Shown: positions 16,568 through 26,200 of the stretch, in pieces
Position numbering within the stretch: position 1 is the stretch's first letter
Layout of the letters: every line of letters begins with the position of its first letter
Translations under genes and position numbers: made by a program
The notes under the pieces: model-generated
What the model saw: the letters and a program-made list of their open reading frames with translations, nothing else
What the model was told of the DNA's origin: nothing
Database searches by the model: none
Assembly: GCF_016918035.1 (NCBI RefSeq)
Contig: NZ_JAERWK010000008.1
Location: 372,001 to 436,000 of the forward strand
DNA: 64,000 nucleotides
Reading direction: 5' to 3'
Source of the DNA: Nakamurella leprariae
GTDB lineage: Bacteria > Actinomycetota > Actinomycetes > Mycobacteriales > Nakamurellaceae

Positions 16568-17974
16568 GTGCTGCTGACCCTGACCGCGACCGCCTCGCCC
16601 GCGCTGCCGGACGCCACCGACCTCGGCTTCCTGCTGTTCAAGCACCCAGGACGGGCGCAACGCTTCCCCAGCTCGGTCGGGGTGGCCCACGTCTTCTGGC
16701 CGGAGGCGACCGCGGCGCGCAGCACGGTCGCGCTGCTCGTCGAGGTGGATCCGATCGGGCTGGTCCGCGGGCGCGGCGGCCGCGGCTCGGCCGAGAGCTC
16801 CGCGTTGTCCCAGTACGTGAACGACCGCCCGTACGCGGCGTCGTCCATGCTGACGGTGGCGCTGGGCCGGGTGTTCGGCACCGCGATGACCGGCCGGTGC
16901 GACGCCCGTCCGGAGCTGGTCGGCCGCGCCCTGGACCTGGAGATCTCGCTGCCGGCCCTGCCCGCCCGCGGCGGCGCCGATCTGACGCAGCGGCTGTTCG
17001 CACCGCTGGGCTGGTCGGTGACGGCCGCTCCCCTGCCGCTGGATCCGGAGCTGCCCGACTGGGGCGACTCGCCGTACCAGGACGTGCGGCTCGCCGGGCG
17101 GCTCACGGTGGCGACGGCCCTCACCCAGCTCTCGGTCCTCATCCCCGTCCTCGACGACGGCAAGCACCACTGGATCGGCGACGACGACGTCGACAAGCTG
17201 CTGCGCTCCGGCGGCGACTGGCTGCCGGGCCACCCGGAGCGCGACCTCATCACCCGCCGGTACCTCGGCCACCACCGCACCCTGGTGCAGGACGCCAGCA
17301 CCCGCTTCGCCGCGCTGGACGACCGACCGGACGACCAGGCCGACGCCACCCCGGACGCGACGCCCGCCCGCCCGCTCCAGCGGCTGCGCCGGGAGGCCGT
17401 GCTGGCCGCGCTGCGCGCCGAGCAGGCCAGCAGCGTCGTCGATCTCGGGTGCGGGGAGGGGGCGCTGCTGCGGGACCTGCTCGCCGACAGCACGTTCAGC
17501 TCGGTGATCGGCGTGGACGTCTCGCACCGGGCCCTGGCCGCGGCCGGACGGCGGCTGCAGTTGGATCGGATGCCCGACCGGCAGCGGGACCGTCTGCAGC
17601 TGCTGCAGTCGTCGGCCACCTACCGCGACGACCGGCTGACCGGGCAGGACGCCGTGGTGCTGATGGAGGTGATCGAGCACTTGGACGCCGACCGCCTTCC
17701 GGCGCTGTCGCGGTCGGTGTTCGGCGCCGCCCGCCCGCGGACCGTGCTCGTCACCACCCCGAACGCCGAGCACAACGTCCGGTACCCGCACCTGGCGGCC
17801 GGGACGATGCGGCACCGTGACCACCGCTTCGAGTGGACCCGGGCCGAGTTCCGGTCCTGGGCCGACGATGTCGCAGCCGCGCACGGCTACGACGTCCAGT
17901 TCAGCCCGATCGGCGACGACGATCCGCAGGTGGGACCGCCCACCCAGATGGCCGTGTTCCGGAGGAGCGCATGA
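16568..17974 (+). CDS. hen1: Hen1, RNA 3'-terminal 2'-O-methyltransferase of the bacterial RNA-repair system
   Basis: Bacterial Hen1 methylates the 2'-OH at the 3' end of a cleaved RNA before Pnkp rejoins it, making the site resistant to re-cleavage. The 468-aa product has the bacterial-specific N-terminal domain (LLTLTATASPALPDATDLGFLL start; SQYVNDRPYAASSMLTVALG). The C-terminal methyltransferase domain has VVDLGCGEGALL and metal-binding EVIEH at about 366-370 plus HRDHRFEW. The GTG start at 16568 follows a CACACT box by 6 nt (leaderless). It overlaps pnkp by ATGA. Confidence 0.93.
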   Translation: MLLTLTATASPALPDATDLGFLLFKHPGRAQRFPSSVGVAHVFWPEATAARSTVALLVEVDPIGLVRGRGGRGSAESSALSQYVNDRPYAASSMLTVALGRVFGTAMTGRCDARPELVGRALDLEISLPALPARGGADLTQRLFAPLGWSVTAAPLPLDPELPDWGDSPYQDVRLAGRLTVATALTQLSVLIPVLDDGKHHWIGDDDVDKLLRSGGDWLPGHPERDLITRRYLGHHRTLVQDASTRFAALDDRPDDQADATPDATPARPLQRLRREAVLAALRAEQASSVVDLGCGEGALLRDLLADSTFSSVIGVDVSHRALAAAGRRLQLDRMPDRQRDRLQLLQSSATYRDDRLTGQDAVVLMEVIEHLDADRLPALSRSVFGAARPRTVLVTTPNAEHNVRYPHLAAGTMRHRDHRFEWTRAEFRSWADDVAAAHGYDVQFSPIGDDDPQVGPPTQMAVFRRSA

Positions 17975-20589
17975 CCGAGGAGCACATGACCACGGACACC
18001 ACCACCCCCGACTCGCTCGGACCGCTGGAACTGGCCGTGCCCGAGCTGTCCCTGGTGTGCCTGATCGGCGCATCCGGGTCGGGCAAGTCGACGTTCGCCC
18101 GCACCCACTTCGGCCGGTACGAGGTGCTGTCCAGCGACGTGTGCCGCGGCCTGGTCTCCGACGACGAGCACGACCAGGCCGCGACACCGGCGGCCTTCGA
18201 GGTGCTCTCGTTCATCGCCGGGAAGCGGCTGGACGCGGGCCGGCTGACCGTCATCGACGCGACGAACGTGCAGCCCGACGCCCGCCGTCAGCTCGTGCGG
18301 CTGGCCCGCGACCACGACGTGCTGCCGGTGGCGGTCGTGCTCGACCTGCCCGAGCGGGTCTGCCTGGACCGCACTGCGACCCGGGCCGACCGGAACGTCG
18401 GCGACGCCGTGGTGCGCCGGCAGCGGGACCAGCTCCGCCGCTCGATCCGGCAGCTGGGCCGCGAGGGCTTCCGCACCGTGCACGTGCTGCGCACCGAGCA
18501 GGACGTGGCCCGGGCCGTGGTCGTGCGGCAGCGGTTGCTCACCGACTTCCGGGATCAGCACGGGCCGTTCGACGTCATCGGCGACGTGCACGGCTGCCGG
18601 CCCGAGCTCGAGGCGCTGCTGGACCGCCTCGGCTACCAGCTGGTGCGGGACGCCGCCGGACGGACCGTGGACGCGGTGCCGCCGGCCGGCCGGTCCGCGG
18701 TGTTCCTGGGCGATCTCGTCGACCGCGGACCCGACTCCCCCGGCGTGCTGCGGCTGGTCATGGGCATGGTCGCGGCCGGGCACGCCCGGTGCGTCCCGGG
18801 CAACCACGAGCAGAAGCTGGTCCGCGCCCTGGAGGGCAAGCAGGTCCAGGTCAGTCACGGCCTGGAGACGACGCTGGCCCAGTTGGCCGCGGAGCCGCCG
18901 GAGTTCCGGGACGCGGTGCTGCGGTTCTGCCGGGACCTGGTGTCCCACCTGGTGCTCGACGACGGCAACCTGGTCGTGGCCCACGCCGGGCTGAAACAGG
19001 AGTACCAGGGCCGGGCCTCGGCCCGGGTCCGCAGCTTCGCGCTGTACGGCGACACCACCGGTGAGACCGACGAGTTCGGCCTACCGGTGCGGTACCCCTG
19101 GGCCCGCGACTACCGCGGCCCGGCGATGGTGCTCTACGGCCACACCCCGACCCCGGAGCCGGAATGGGTGAACAACACCCTGTGCCTGGACACCGGGTGT
19201 GTGTTCGGTGGGCGGCTGACGGCGCTGCGCTACCCGGAGCGGGAGCTGGTCTCGGTGCCCGCCACGCGGGTCCACTACGAGCCGGCGCGCCCGTTCCCGG
19301 TGACCGCGGAACTCGAGGCGGGATCCGCTGCCCGGCAACGCGATCCGGATGACCTGGCCATCATCGACGTGTTGGGCCGGCGCACGGTCGAGACCACGCT
19401 GGCCGGTCGGGTCACCGTGCGCGAGGAGCAGGCCGCGGGGGCGCTGGAGGTGATGAGCCGCTGGGCCATCGACCCTCGCTGGCTGCTGCACCTGCCACCG
19501 ACCATGGCGCCGACGGCCACCGGCGACCCGGACAGCCCCGAGCTCGAGCACCCGGCCAGCGCGTTCGAGTTCTACCGGCGCAGCGGGGTGCGGCAGGTGG
19601 TCGGTCAGGAGAAGCACATGGGATCGCGGGCGGTGGTGCTGGTCTGCCGCGACGCGGAGCGGGCCGCGGCCCGGTTCGGGGTGACCGACGGCGCGTCCGG
19701 GGCGGTGCACACCCGCACCGGCCGGACGTTCTTCGACGCGGTCACCACCGAACACCTGCTGACCGCGGTGCGCGCCGCGGTCACCGACGCCGGGCTGTGG
19801 GCGGAGTTCGACACCGACTGGGTCCTGCTGGACGCCGAGCTGCTGCCGTGGTCGGCCAAGGCCGAGGACCTGCTGCGCCAGCAGTACGCCGCGGTCGGGG
19901 CGGCCGCCCGCGCGGTGCTGCCGCCGGCCGTGGCCGCCGTGCAGGCGGCCGCGGACCGCGGGCTGGACGTCGGCGACCTGCTGGCGCGGACCCGGGAGCG
20001 GGCCGCCGACGCCGAGGCGTTCACCGCCGCCTACCGCCGGTACGTCTGGCCGACGTCCGGACTGCAGGGTGTGCAGCTGGCCCCGTTCCAGCTGCTGGCC
20101 ACCGAGGGCCGCCGCTGGACCGACCACGACCACGACTGGCACCTCGGACTGGCCGACCGCCTGGTCCGCGCCGCGCCGGAGCTGTTCCGCAGCACCCGCC
20201 GGATCGCCGTGGACACCGGCGATCCCGACTCGGTCGCGGCCGGCACCCGTTGGTGGCGGGCGCTCACCGACGTCGGCGGCGAGGGCATGGTGGTCAAGCC
20301 GCTGGCCAACCTGGTGCGCGGCGAGCGGGGCCTGGTGCAGCCGGGGATCAAGGTCCGCGGCCGGGAGTACCTGCGGCTGATCTACGGGCCCGACTACACC
20401 CGTCCCGAGCACCTGGACCGGCTGCGTCGCCGCGAACTGGGCCGCAAGCGGTCGCTCGCGCTGCGTGAGTACGCCCTCGGCGTCGAGTCGCTCGACCGGG
20501 TGGTGCGCCGGGAGCCGCTGTGGCGCATCCACGAGGCCGTGTTCGCCGTGCTGGCCCTGGAGTCCGATCCGGTCGACCCCCGCCTGTGA
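17971..20589 (+). CDS. pnkp: Pnkp, polynucleotide kinase-phosphatase-ligase RNA-repair enzyme
   Basis: Pnkp heals and seals broken RNA (for example tRNA cut by ribotoxins) together with Hen1. The 872-aa product has three domains: a 5'-kinase with P-loop GASGSGKST (33-41), a metallophosphoesterase with GDVHG (about 203-207), GDLVDRG and GNHE (about 275-278), and a C-terminal ligase/adenylyltransferase domain. The ligase has the nucleotidyl-lysine motif EKHMGSRA (Lys about 547) and a late motif GMVVKPL. The ATG is preceded by GGAGG and overlaps the hen1 stop, giving the canonical hen1-pnkp operon. The 3' end lies in a terminator hairpin. Confidence 0.96.
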   Translation: MTEEHMTTDTTTPDSLGPLELAVPELSLVCLIGASGSGKSTFARTHFGRYEVLSSDVCRGLVSDDEHDQAATPAAFEVLSFIAGKRLDAGRLTVIDATNVQPDARRQLVRLARDHDVLPVAVVLDLPERVCLDRTATRADRNVGDAVVRRQRDQLRRSIRQLGREGFRTVHVLRTEQDVARAVVVRQRLLTDFRDQHGPFDVIGDVHGCRPELEALLDRLGYQLVRDAAGRTVDAVPPAGRSAVFLGDLVDRGPDSPGVLRLVMGMVAAGHARCVPGNHEQKLVRALEGKQVQVSHGLETTLAQLAAEPPEFRDAVLRFCRDLVSHLVLDDGNLVVAHAGLKQEYQGRASARVRSFALYGDTTGETDEFGLPVRYPWARDYRGPAMVLYGHTPTPEPEWVNNTLCLDTGCVFGGRLTALRYPERELVSVPATRVHYEPARPFPVTAELEAGSAARQRDPDDLAIIDVLGRRTVETTLAGRVTVREEQAAGALEVMSRWAIDPRWLLHLPPTMAPTATGDPDSPELEHPASAFEFYRRSGVRQVVGQEKHMGSRAVVLVCRDAERAAARFGVTDGASGAVHTRTGRTFFDAVTTEHLLTAVRAAVTDAGLWAEFDTDWVLLDAELLPWSAKAEDLLRQQYAAVGAAARAVLPPAVAAVQAAADRGLDVGDLLARTRERAADAEAFTAAYRRYVWPTSGLQGVQLAPFQLLATEGRRWTDHDHDWHLGLADRLVRAAPELFRSTRRIAVDTGDPDSVAAGTRWWRALTDVGGEGMVVKPLANLVRGERGLVQPGIKVRGREYLRLIYGPDYTRPEHLDRLRRRELGRKRSLALREYALGVESLDRVVRREPLWRIHEAVFAVLALESDPVDPRL

Positions 20590-20604
20590 CGCGGGCGGGG
20601 GTCG
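20574..20604 (+). terminator. Bidirectional terminator between pnkp and pdxS
   Basis: An 11-bp perfect stem (CGACCCCCGCC at 20574-20584, complement at 20594-20604) with a 9-nt loop overlaps the pnkp stop codon and lies between the convergent pnkp and pdxS genes. It can serve both strands. Confidence 0.7.
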
Positions 20605-20623
20605 GCTCCGGCCGGCGCGGGTG

Positions 20624-21574
20624 TCACCAGCCGCGCTCGGCCAGCCGGTGCGGCACCGGCACCTCGTCGACGGTGAGGCCGACCATCGCCTCGCCCAGTC
20701 CCCGGGAGACCTTGGCCAGCTCGTCCGGATCGTCGAAGAAGGTCGTCGCCTTGACGATGGCGGCAGCGCGAGCGGCCGGGTCTCCCGACTTGAAGATGCC
20801 GGAACCGACGAAGACGCCCTGCGCGCCGAGCTGCATCATCATCGCGGCGTCGGCCGGGGTGGCGATGCCACCGGCGGTGAACAGCACCACCGGCAACGCG
20901 CCGAGCTCGGCCACCTCGGCCACCAGCTCGTACGGCGCCTGCAGCTCCTTGGCCGCGGCGTAGAGCTCCTCGACGGGCAGCGACGCCAGCCGACGGATCT
21001 CGGCCCCGATGGTGCGCATGTGGGTGACCGCGTTCGACACGTCACCGGTGCCGGCCTCGCCCTTGGAGCGGATCATCGCGGCGCCCTCGGCGATCCGGCG
21101 CAGCGCCTCGCCCAGGTTGGTCGCGCCGCAGACGAACGGCACGGTGAACGGCCACTTGTCGATGTGGTGGGCGTAGTCGGCCGGGGTGAGCACCTCGGAC
21201 TCGTCGATGTAGTCCACGCCGAGGGACTCCAGGATCTGCGCCTCGACGAAGTGCCCGATGCGGGCCTTGGCCATCACCGGGATGGAGACCGCGCTGATGA
21301 TCCCGTCGATCATGTCCGGGTCGCTCATCCGGGACACTCCGCCCTGGGCGCGGATGTCGGCGGGCACCCGCTCCAGCGCCATCACGGCCACGGCGCCGGC
21401 GTCCTCGGCGATCCTGGCCTGCTCGGGGGTGACCACGTCCATGATCACGCCGCCCTTGAGCATGTCGGCCATGCCCCGCTTGACCCGGGCCGACCCGGTC
21501 TGGGTGGCGGTCCCCGCAGGTTCTGCGAACTCGGCGGACTCGGGCTGGACGGACGGGGTCGACGACTCGGACAT
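20624..21574 (-). CDS. pdxS: PdxS, pyridoxal 5'-phosphate synthase catalytic subunit
   Basis: PdxS makes PLP from ribose 5-phosphate, glyceraldehyde 3-phosphate and ammonia supplied by PdxT. The 316-aa product has [18 protein letters not shown], the catalytic lysine region [12 protein letters not shown], and phosphate-binding [24 protein letters not shown]. The ATG at 21574 is preceded by GGAGG; an in-frame upstream extension is not conserved. The gene is separated from pdxT by 14 kb of polysaccharide and RNA-repair genes. Confidence 0.97.
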   Translation of the reverse strand: MSESSTPSVQPESAEFAEPAGTATQTGSARVKRGMADMLKGGVIMDVVTPEQARIAEDAGAVAVMALERVPADIRAQGGVSRMSDPDMIDGIISAVSIPVMAKARIGHFVEAQILESLGVDYIDESEVLTPADYAHHIDKWPFTVPFVCGATNLGEALRRIAEGAAMIRSKGEAGTGDVSNAVTHMRTIGAEIRRLASLPVEELYAAAKELQAPYELVAEVAELGALPVVLFTAGGIATPADAAMMMQLGAQGVFVGSGIFKSGDPAARAAAIVKATTFFDDPDELAKVSRGLGEAMVGLTVDEVPVPHRLAERGW

Positions 21575-21732
21575 CTGGCCTCCTGGGCGGAACGAGCCCG
21601 GGATGCGGGCCGCGGCGAAGCGCACCGATGCTAGCCCCTGCCGGGGCCGCCCGGTGACGCCCGGCGCAGCCAGCGCCCAGCCGGGGTCCGGCCGGCGCCC
21701 CGTCGGTGGTCAGCAGTCCGGCGCGGCGGTGA

Positions 21733-22887
21733 TCAGCTGATCGCCGTCCCGGGCGTGGCCAGCACCAGCCACGTCCGGCCCGGCTTCAGCGGCACCGGCG
21801 CCCCGGCCGCGTCGGTGAGCTGGAGGCCGGCCTCCAGCGCGGGTCGGGTCCAGGTGCCGGCCACCGCCACGCCGTCGCGCAGCAACGTGAACGACCCGGT
21901 GCCGACGGTGTGCGAGACCATCGACGGGCTGCCCACCGAGTCGACCGTGCCGTCCGGTTCGGCCGCCACGCGGAGCACCAGGACGTTGTCCGCCGTGACC
22001 GGGGTGCCCGAGGCGTCGGCCAGTGAGGTCCCGGCCCGGCCGACCTGGTACCGGCCGCCGTCCCACTGGAAGGTCTGGGTGGCGGCCGGGAACCGGGCGG
22101 TCAGCCGGCTGCCGTCGCGCGGGTCCGTCGCCGCCGGTGCCGCCGCCGAGAAGGTCCAGCCCACCGAGAGGGGGTCGGTCCAGCCGGACGTCGACGCACC
22201 GACCGACGCCACGTCGACGTGCAGGTCGTACGGCGCCCGGGCGGCCGGCGACCGCCACCACCGGCCCGCGCCGGAACCGTCGAGCGCACCGACGAACCGC
22301 AAGGCCGACAGCGGGCCACCGGCGCCGCCGGAGAAGGCCAGGATCGGCACGCCGAAGATCGGCAGCAGTTCGGCGTCCGTGGTCCGCACGCTGCGTACCG
22401 GGCCGACCTCGTTCGGCAGCACCGTGTGGAAGACGGCCATGAGCCGGGTCATCCCGCCCTCGACCTCCTCGAGCACCACGATGTCGGCCTGGGCCAGGCC
22501 GTACTGGGGCAGACCGGCCGCCGTGTTGTCGATCTTGACGGCCACCACCGGGCCGACCACCGGCGCGTTGCCGGTCAGCGCGTCGACCGGCTCGGGGGCG
22601 GGCGCCGGTTCGGGCGCGGGGGGCGGCTCGGGCTGTGGTTCCGTTTCGGGCTCCGGTGTGGGTTCCGGCTCGGGCGTGCTCGTCGGCAACGGCGGCACCG
22701 TCACCACCGACGGGACGGGCGGTTCGGCGGACGCCGGCTGACTCGCGGCGGCGGAGCCGGCGGTCGGCGGCGGCGGCTCGTCGCGCGGGGAGACGGGCTG
22801 GCCGCACGCCGCGGTGACCAGCAGGACCCCGACCACGCCGGCCGCCCCGAGCACGCGGCCCGACCGACCGACCCGGTGTCCCCGCAT
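21733..22887 (-). CDS. DUF3048 (YerB-type) lipoprotein
   Basis: The 384-aa product starts MRGHRVGRSGRVLGAAG with a lipoprotein signal and lipobox TAAC. A Pro/Glu-rich spacer follows, then a DUF3048 domain: NAPVVGPVVAVKIDNTAAGLPQYGLAQADIV, EVEGGMTRLMAVFH, VGPVRSVRTTDAEL. The family is extracytoplasmic and of unknown function. The start at 22887 has a GAGGTGG ribosome binding site; a longer in-frame start at 22917 is less likely. It sits upstream of pdxS on the same strand, with no obvious functional link. Confidence 0.87.
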   Translation of the reverse strand: MRGHRVGRSGRVLGAAGVVGVLLVTAACGQPVSPRDEPPPPTAGSAAASQPASAEPPVPSVVTVPPLPTSTPEPEPTPEPETEPQPEPPPAPEPAPAPEPVDALTGNAPVVGPVVAVKIDNTAAGLPQYGLAQADIVVLEEVEGGMTRLMAVFHTVLPNEVGPVRSVRTTDAELLPIFGVPILAFSGGAGGPLSALRFVGALDGSGAGRWWRSPAARAPYDLHVDVASVGASTSGWTDPLSVGWTFSAAAPAATDPRDGSRLTARFPAATQTFQWDGGRYQVGRAGTSLADASGTPVTADNVLVLRVAAEPDGTVDSVGSPSMVSHTVGTGSFTLLRDGVAVAGTWTRPALEAGLQLTDAAGAPVPLKPGRTWLVLATPGTAIS

Positions 22888-23203
22888 GCTGCCCACCTCA
22901 CGACCTCGTCCGTCCACACGTCCGTGGACCCACGGCTCGACCTCACGCTAGGTCGCCGAACGGCCGCACTCCGGCAGACCCGCCGAGCGGAATCCGACAC
23001 GTTGGGTGATCAACGGCTCGCGACTTCCCCGGTCGGCCGTTCCGGCGGAGTGTGATCAACCGACCACGGCACGCACCGAGAACGTTCCCGCGGCAACGCC
23101 TTCGAAGCGCACCGCAACGGATCGACGACGATCCGCGACGGAAACGGTGCCGCGGCAACGTCGGCGGACGCGAGCGGCGATCCACGTCATGCACGGTCGG
23201 TGA
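22888..23203 (+). other. 316-bp region without a gene
   Basis: I see no supportable gene. The sequence CCGCGGCAACG occurs twice 60 bp apart (about 23090 and 23150), and GTGATCA occurs three times (about 23008, 23054 and 23202), which could be binding-site repeats. It separates the DUF3048 gene from the decayed GH16-like gene. Confidence 0.4.
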
Positions 23204-23721
23204 TCACGGAACGGCGCGCCGGACGGCGTCCTCCCGGTGGTCGGAACCGGCCGGCCGGACCCGCAGCACGTCGACGACCAGCTCGGGCACGGTCCGCTCG
23301 CCGGCGCCGGGCGTCCCGGCGCGCCGTCGATCGAGAACGTCACCGCGTCGGCCGTCCAGTCGACCGCGTAGGTGTGGAACGCGGCCACGCAGATCTCGGC
23401 GCTGCGCGCCATCACGTCCTGCAGGCCGACCAGCCACCACGCGGCCATCGACCGGGGACCGAGCACCATCCGGGCCTGCAGCTCCAGCCGGCCGAAGGTC
23501 GGGGTGAGACCCGCGAAGGCCGGCTGCTCCTCGCGGACCACCGCACCCGGCCGCCAGTGGCCGCGTCCCGGGCGCAGCCGCAGGTGCAGGCAGGAGTCGC
23601 GGAACTCGACGTCGGCCGCGGTGGCCGCGCGCGAGCTCCACGCTGGCAGGTAGCACGGCAGCCACACGTCCGGGTCGAGATCCGGCCCGTCGAAGTGGTC
23701 CTCGAACGCCGCGTCGGTCAT
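23204..23721 (-). pseudogene. Decayed GH16-like glycoside hydrolase gene
   Basis: The start MTDAAFEDHFDGPDLDPDVWLPCYLPAW and the section VVREEQPAFAGLTPTFGRLELQARM resemble actinobacterial GH16-type family proteins. The frame then goes from SAEICV directly to HTYAVDWTADAVTFSIDG, omitting the usual intervening strands. After FSIDG the recognisable C-terminal phrase VPELVVDVLRVRP continues in a different frame. I read an internal deletion plus a frameshift. The gene follows the Nudix gene and a copy of the dispersed repeat. No intact copy was seen in the window. Confidence 0.65.
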
Positions 23722-23780
23722 CGGGGCATCGAGGCAGGGAGGGCGCCGGCCGGCACCGGTGAGCATCCGGTCGATCCGAT

Positions 23781-23825
23781 GGTCGGCGCCCGCCCGCGCT
23801 CGTCCCTCGCTCGGACGACTCCTCC
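23781..23825 (-). repeat. Dispersed 45-bp repeat element, copy B
   Basis: On the minus strand it reads GGAGGAGTCG, then TCCGAGCGAGGGACGAGCG, then a GC-rich part ending GCCGACC. It aligns with the repeat unit after yebC (about 3.8 kb) and with copies near 28.7 and 53.6 kb. It lies between the Nudix gene and the GH16 pseudogene. Confidence 0.8.
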
Positions 23826-23888
23826 GCCACGAGCACCGGGCCACCGGTCTGGGCCACCACCACCCGCACCGGGGCGACAGCGCCGTGG

Positions 23889-24923
23889 TCACTGCACCTC
23901 GACCGGACGGGGTGGCGCGGTCCTGTCCCGCAGCAGCGCGGAGACCTCGGGCAGCCGCTCCACCAGCTCCAACGGGTAGACCGCCTCGGACCACTCGGCC
24001 AGCTCGGCCCGGGTCCACCAGCGGTGACCGGTCAGGGTGCGCTGCTCCTGCTCGGTGCGGCCGGTGATGTCCAGCCCGGCCGGCCCGGCGGCGGGTGCGT
24101 CACCGCTGTCGTCGAGGATCTGGTCCGCTGCGCGGGATCCCGCGACCTGCGCCGCGAAGTAGTACTCGGTCTGCTCGTAGTCGACGCCGACGAACTCGAA
24201 CCGGGCCACCCGCCGCCACATCGGCCCGACCAGGTCGGTGCTGTGCAGCCGCACACCGACCTCCTCGGCCAGCTCGCGGACCGCGGTGTCGGCCAGCTCC
24301 TCGCCCGGCTCGGTGCCGCCCCCCGGGGTGATCCACCAGGGCACCCCGACGTCCGGGTCGACGCCGGACAGCAGCAGCACCCGCTCGTGCGCATCGAGCA
24401 GCACCACGCGAGCCGCGGTGCGGCGCACCGGGTCCGGGCGGGCGTCCTCGACGATCTCGAAGTAGTCGGGCAGTGCCGCCCGACCGGCCAGGCCGAAGAC
24501 CCGGGTGAACCAGGCCGCGCGCAGCGCCCGGGTGTCCCGGACGGCGTCGTTGTGGAACCGGCGGGCCAGCACCACCCGTTCCTGGGCGTCGGCCAGCTCG
24601 GCGGCCAACGCCGGGTCCAGGTCGGCGGGCAGTGTGCGCAGCACCCGGGAGAGGTCGTTCTCGGCGTCGGCCCGACCGGACCGCGGGGCGGTGTCGGCCG
24701 CGGTGGCGAGCGCGCGCAGCTCGGCGGCCCGCTCCGGCGTCAACCCGCCCGCGGCAGCCACCGCACGAGTCGCGACCACCCGACGGGCCAGCGCCCCCTC
24801 CAGCCCCGCCCACGCCGCCTCGGTCCGCACGTGCAGCCGGTCCAGGCGGTTCGCCGTGAACCACAGCCAGACCGCGGCCAACAGCACGACCACCACGAGG
24901 ACGACGACGATCGTCGCGGTCAC
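23889..24923 (-). CDS. Membrane-anchored Nudix hydrolase with LemA-like helical region
   Basis: The 344-aa product starts VTATIVVVLVVVVLL, a single N-terminal membrane segment. A long alpha-helical region resembling LemA-type proteins follows (FTANRLDRLHVRTEAAW, then ERVVLARRFHNDAVRDTRAL). A C-terminal Nudix domain has a complete box, GGGTEPGEELADTAVRELAE then EVGV (about 201-224). Nudix enzymes cleave nucleoside diphosphate linkages; the substrate is unknown. GTG 24923 is chosen because it places the membrane segment at the N-terminus. It follows pimA in the PIM operon, as in related genomes. Confidence 0.85.
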   Translation of the reverse strand: MTATIVVVLVVVVLLAAVWLWFTANRLDRLHVRTEAAWAGLEGALARRVVATRAVAAAGGLTPERAAELRALATAADTAPRSGRADAENDLSRVLRTLPADLDPALAAELADAQERVVLARRFHNDAVRDTRALRAAWFTRVFGLAGRAALPDYFEIVEDARPDPVRRTAARVVLLDAHERVLLLSGVDPDVGVPWWITPGGGTEPGEELADTAVRELAEEVGVRLHSTDLVGPMWRRVARFEFVGVDYEQTEYYFAAQVAGSRAADQILDDSGDAPAAGPAGLDITGRTEQEQRTLTGHRWWTRAELAEWSEAVYPLELVERLPEVSALLRDRTAPPRPVEVQ

Positions 24924-25044
24924 GCGGCCTCCCCATCTGCGTGCGCGCCGGCCCGTCCGGGCCGGCACTCGGCGGACAGCGTCCCACGGACCCGGGCGCC
25001 GACGGATCCCCCGGTGCGGGCGAGCCGCTTCCGGCCGGGTCGCG

Positions 25045-26190
25045 TCAGTCGGCCTCGATCACCGTCCGCGGATCGGCCGCCACCACGGTCTCGTACACCT
25101 TGACCACGCGGCGGGCCACCACCGGCCAGTCGTAGGAGGCCACCACCCGGCGACCCGCGTCGGCCGTCGCCGCCGCCCGGACGGGATCGTCCAGCACCTC
25201 GGCCAGCGCTCCGGCCAACGCGGCCGCATCGCCGACCGGAGCGAGCAGGCCGGCCCGGCCGTCGTCCAGCACCCGGCGGAAGGCGTCCAGGTCGCTGGCC
25301 ACCACGGGGGCGCCGGCGCTCATCGCCTCGGTGAGGATGATGCCGAAGCTCTCGCCGCCGGTGTTCGGGGCGCAGTACACGTCCACCGATCGCAACAGCC
25401 GGGCCTTCTCCACGTCGCTGACCCGGCCCAGCACCCGCACGTGCGAGGCCAGGTCGGGTCCGGCCTGCTGCAGCAGTGCCTCGGCGTTGCCGGTGCCGGC
25501 GACCAGCATCTGCAGGCCGGGCCGTCCGGGTCGCAGCTGCCGCATCGCGCCGAGCAGCGTCTCCATGCCCTTGCGCGGCTCGTCGAACCGGCCCAGGAAC
25601 CCGACGGTGCCACCCTCCCGTGGGTACCCGTCCAGCGGGCGCGCCTCGGCGAAGAAGGCGACGTCCACCCCGTTCGGGATGATCACGGCGTCCCCGCCCA
25701 GGTGTTCCACCTGGACCTGCCGGGCCAGATCGCTCACCGCGATCCGCCCGGTGATCTTCTCCAGGAACGGCTGCAGCACGGGCTGGAACGCGGCGAGCAT
25801 GCGCGACCGCGGGTTGGCGGTGTGGAAGGTCGCCACGATCGGCCCCTCGGCCACCATCAACGCCAGCATCGACAGGCTCGGCGCCACCGGTTCGTGCACG
25901 TGCAGCACGTCGAAGGCGTTGCTGCGGATCCACCGGCGCACCCGCCGGTAGGACTTCGGGCCGAACGACAGGCGGGCCACCGAGCCGTTGTACGGGATGC
26001 CCAGGCTGCGCCCGGTCGGCACGAACCAGTCCGGCGGCGGCTCCTCGCCGGCCGGACGGTCGTCGTCACCCGGGGCCAGCACCGACACCTGGTGCCCCAT
26101 GGCCAGCAGCGCCCGGGCCAGGTCCTGCACGTGCGCCTGCACCCCGCCCGGCACGTCGAACGAGTACGGGCACACCACCCCGATCCTCAC
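25045..26190 (-). CDS. pimA: PimA, phosphatidylinositol alpha-mannosyltransferase
   Basis: PimA transfers the first mannose from GDP-mannose to phosphatidylinositol at the inner membrane face. The 381-aa GT4 enzyme starts VRIGVVCPYSFDVPGGVQAHV and has VLHVHEPVAPSLSM, VGFLGRFDEPRKGM and the donor-binding NTGGESFGIILTEAMSAG. The GTG start at 26190 follows patA closely. A five-codon mini-ORF (ATG 26204 to TGA 26187) links the patA stop to this start through ATGA and GTGA overlaps, with near-identical 11-nt start regions. The gene belongs to the pgsA-patA-pimA operon. Confidence 0.95.
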   Translation of the reverse strand: MRIGVVCPYSFDVPGGVQAHVQDLARALLAMGHQVSVLAPGDDDRPAGEEPPPDWFVPTGRSLGIPYNGSVARLSFGPKSYRRVRRWIRSNAFDVLHVHEPVAPSLSMLALMVAEGPIVATFHTANPRSRMLAAFQPVLQPFLEKITGRIAVSDLARQVQVEHLGGDAVIIPNGVDVAFFAEARPLDGYPREGGTVGFLGRFDEPRKGMETLLGAMRQLRPGRPGLQMLVAGTGNAEALLQQAGPDLASHVRVLGRVSDVEKARLLRSVDVYCAPNTGGESFGIILTEAMSAGAPVVASDLDAFRRVLDDGRAGLLAPVGDAAALAGALAEVLDDPVRAAATADAGRRVVASYDWPVVARRVVKVYETVVAADPRTVIEAD

Positions 26191-26200
26191 GAGCCGATCC

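Noticed and set aside
22888-23203. Riboswitch or small RNA gene
   Set aside because: No conserved aptamer pattern or compact hairpin with terminator was found; only short repeated words.
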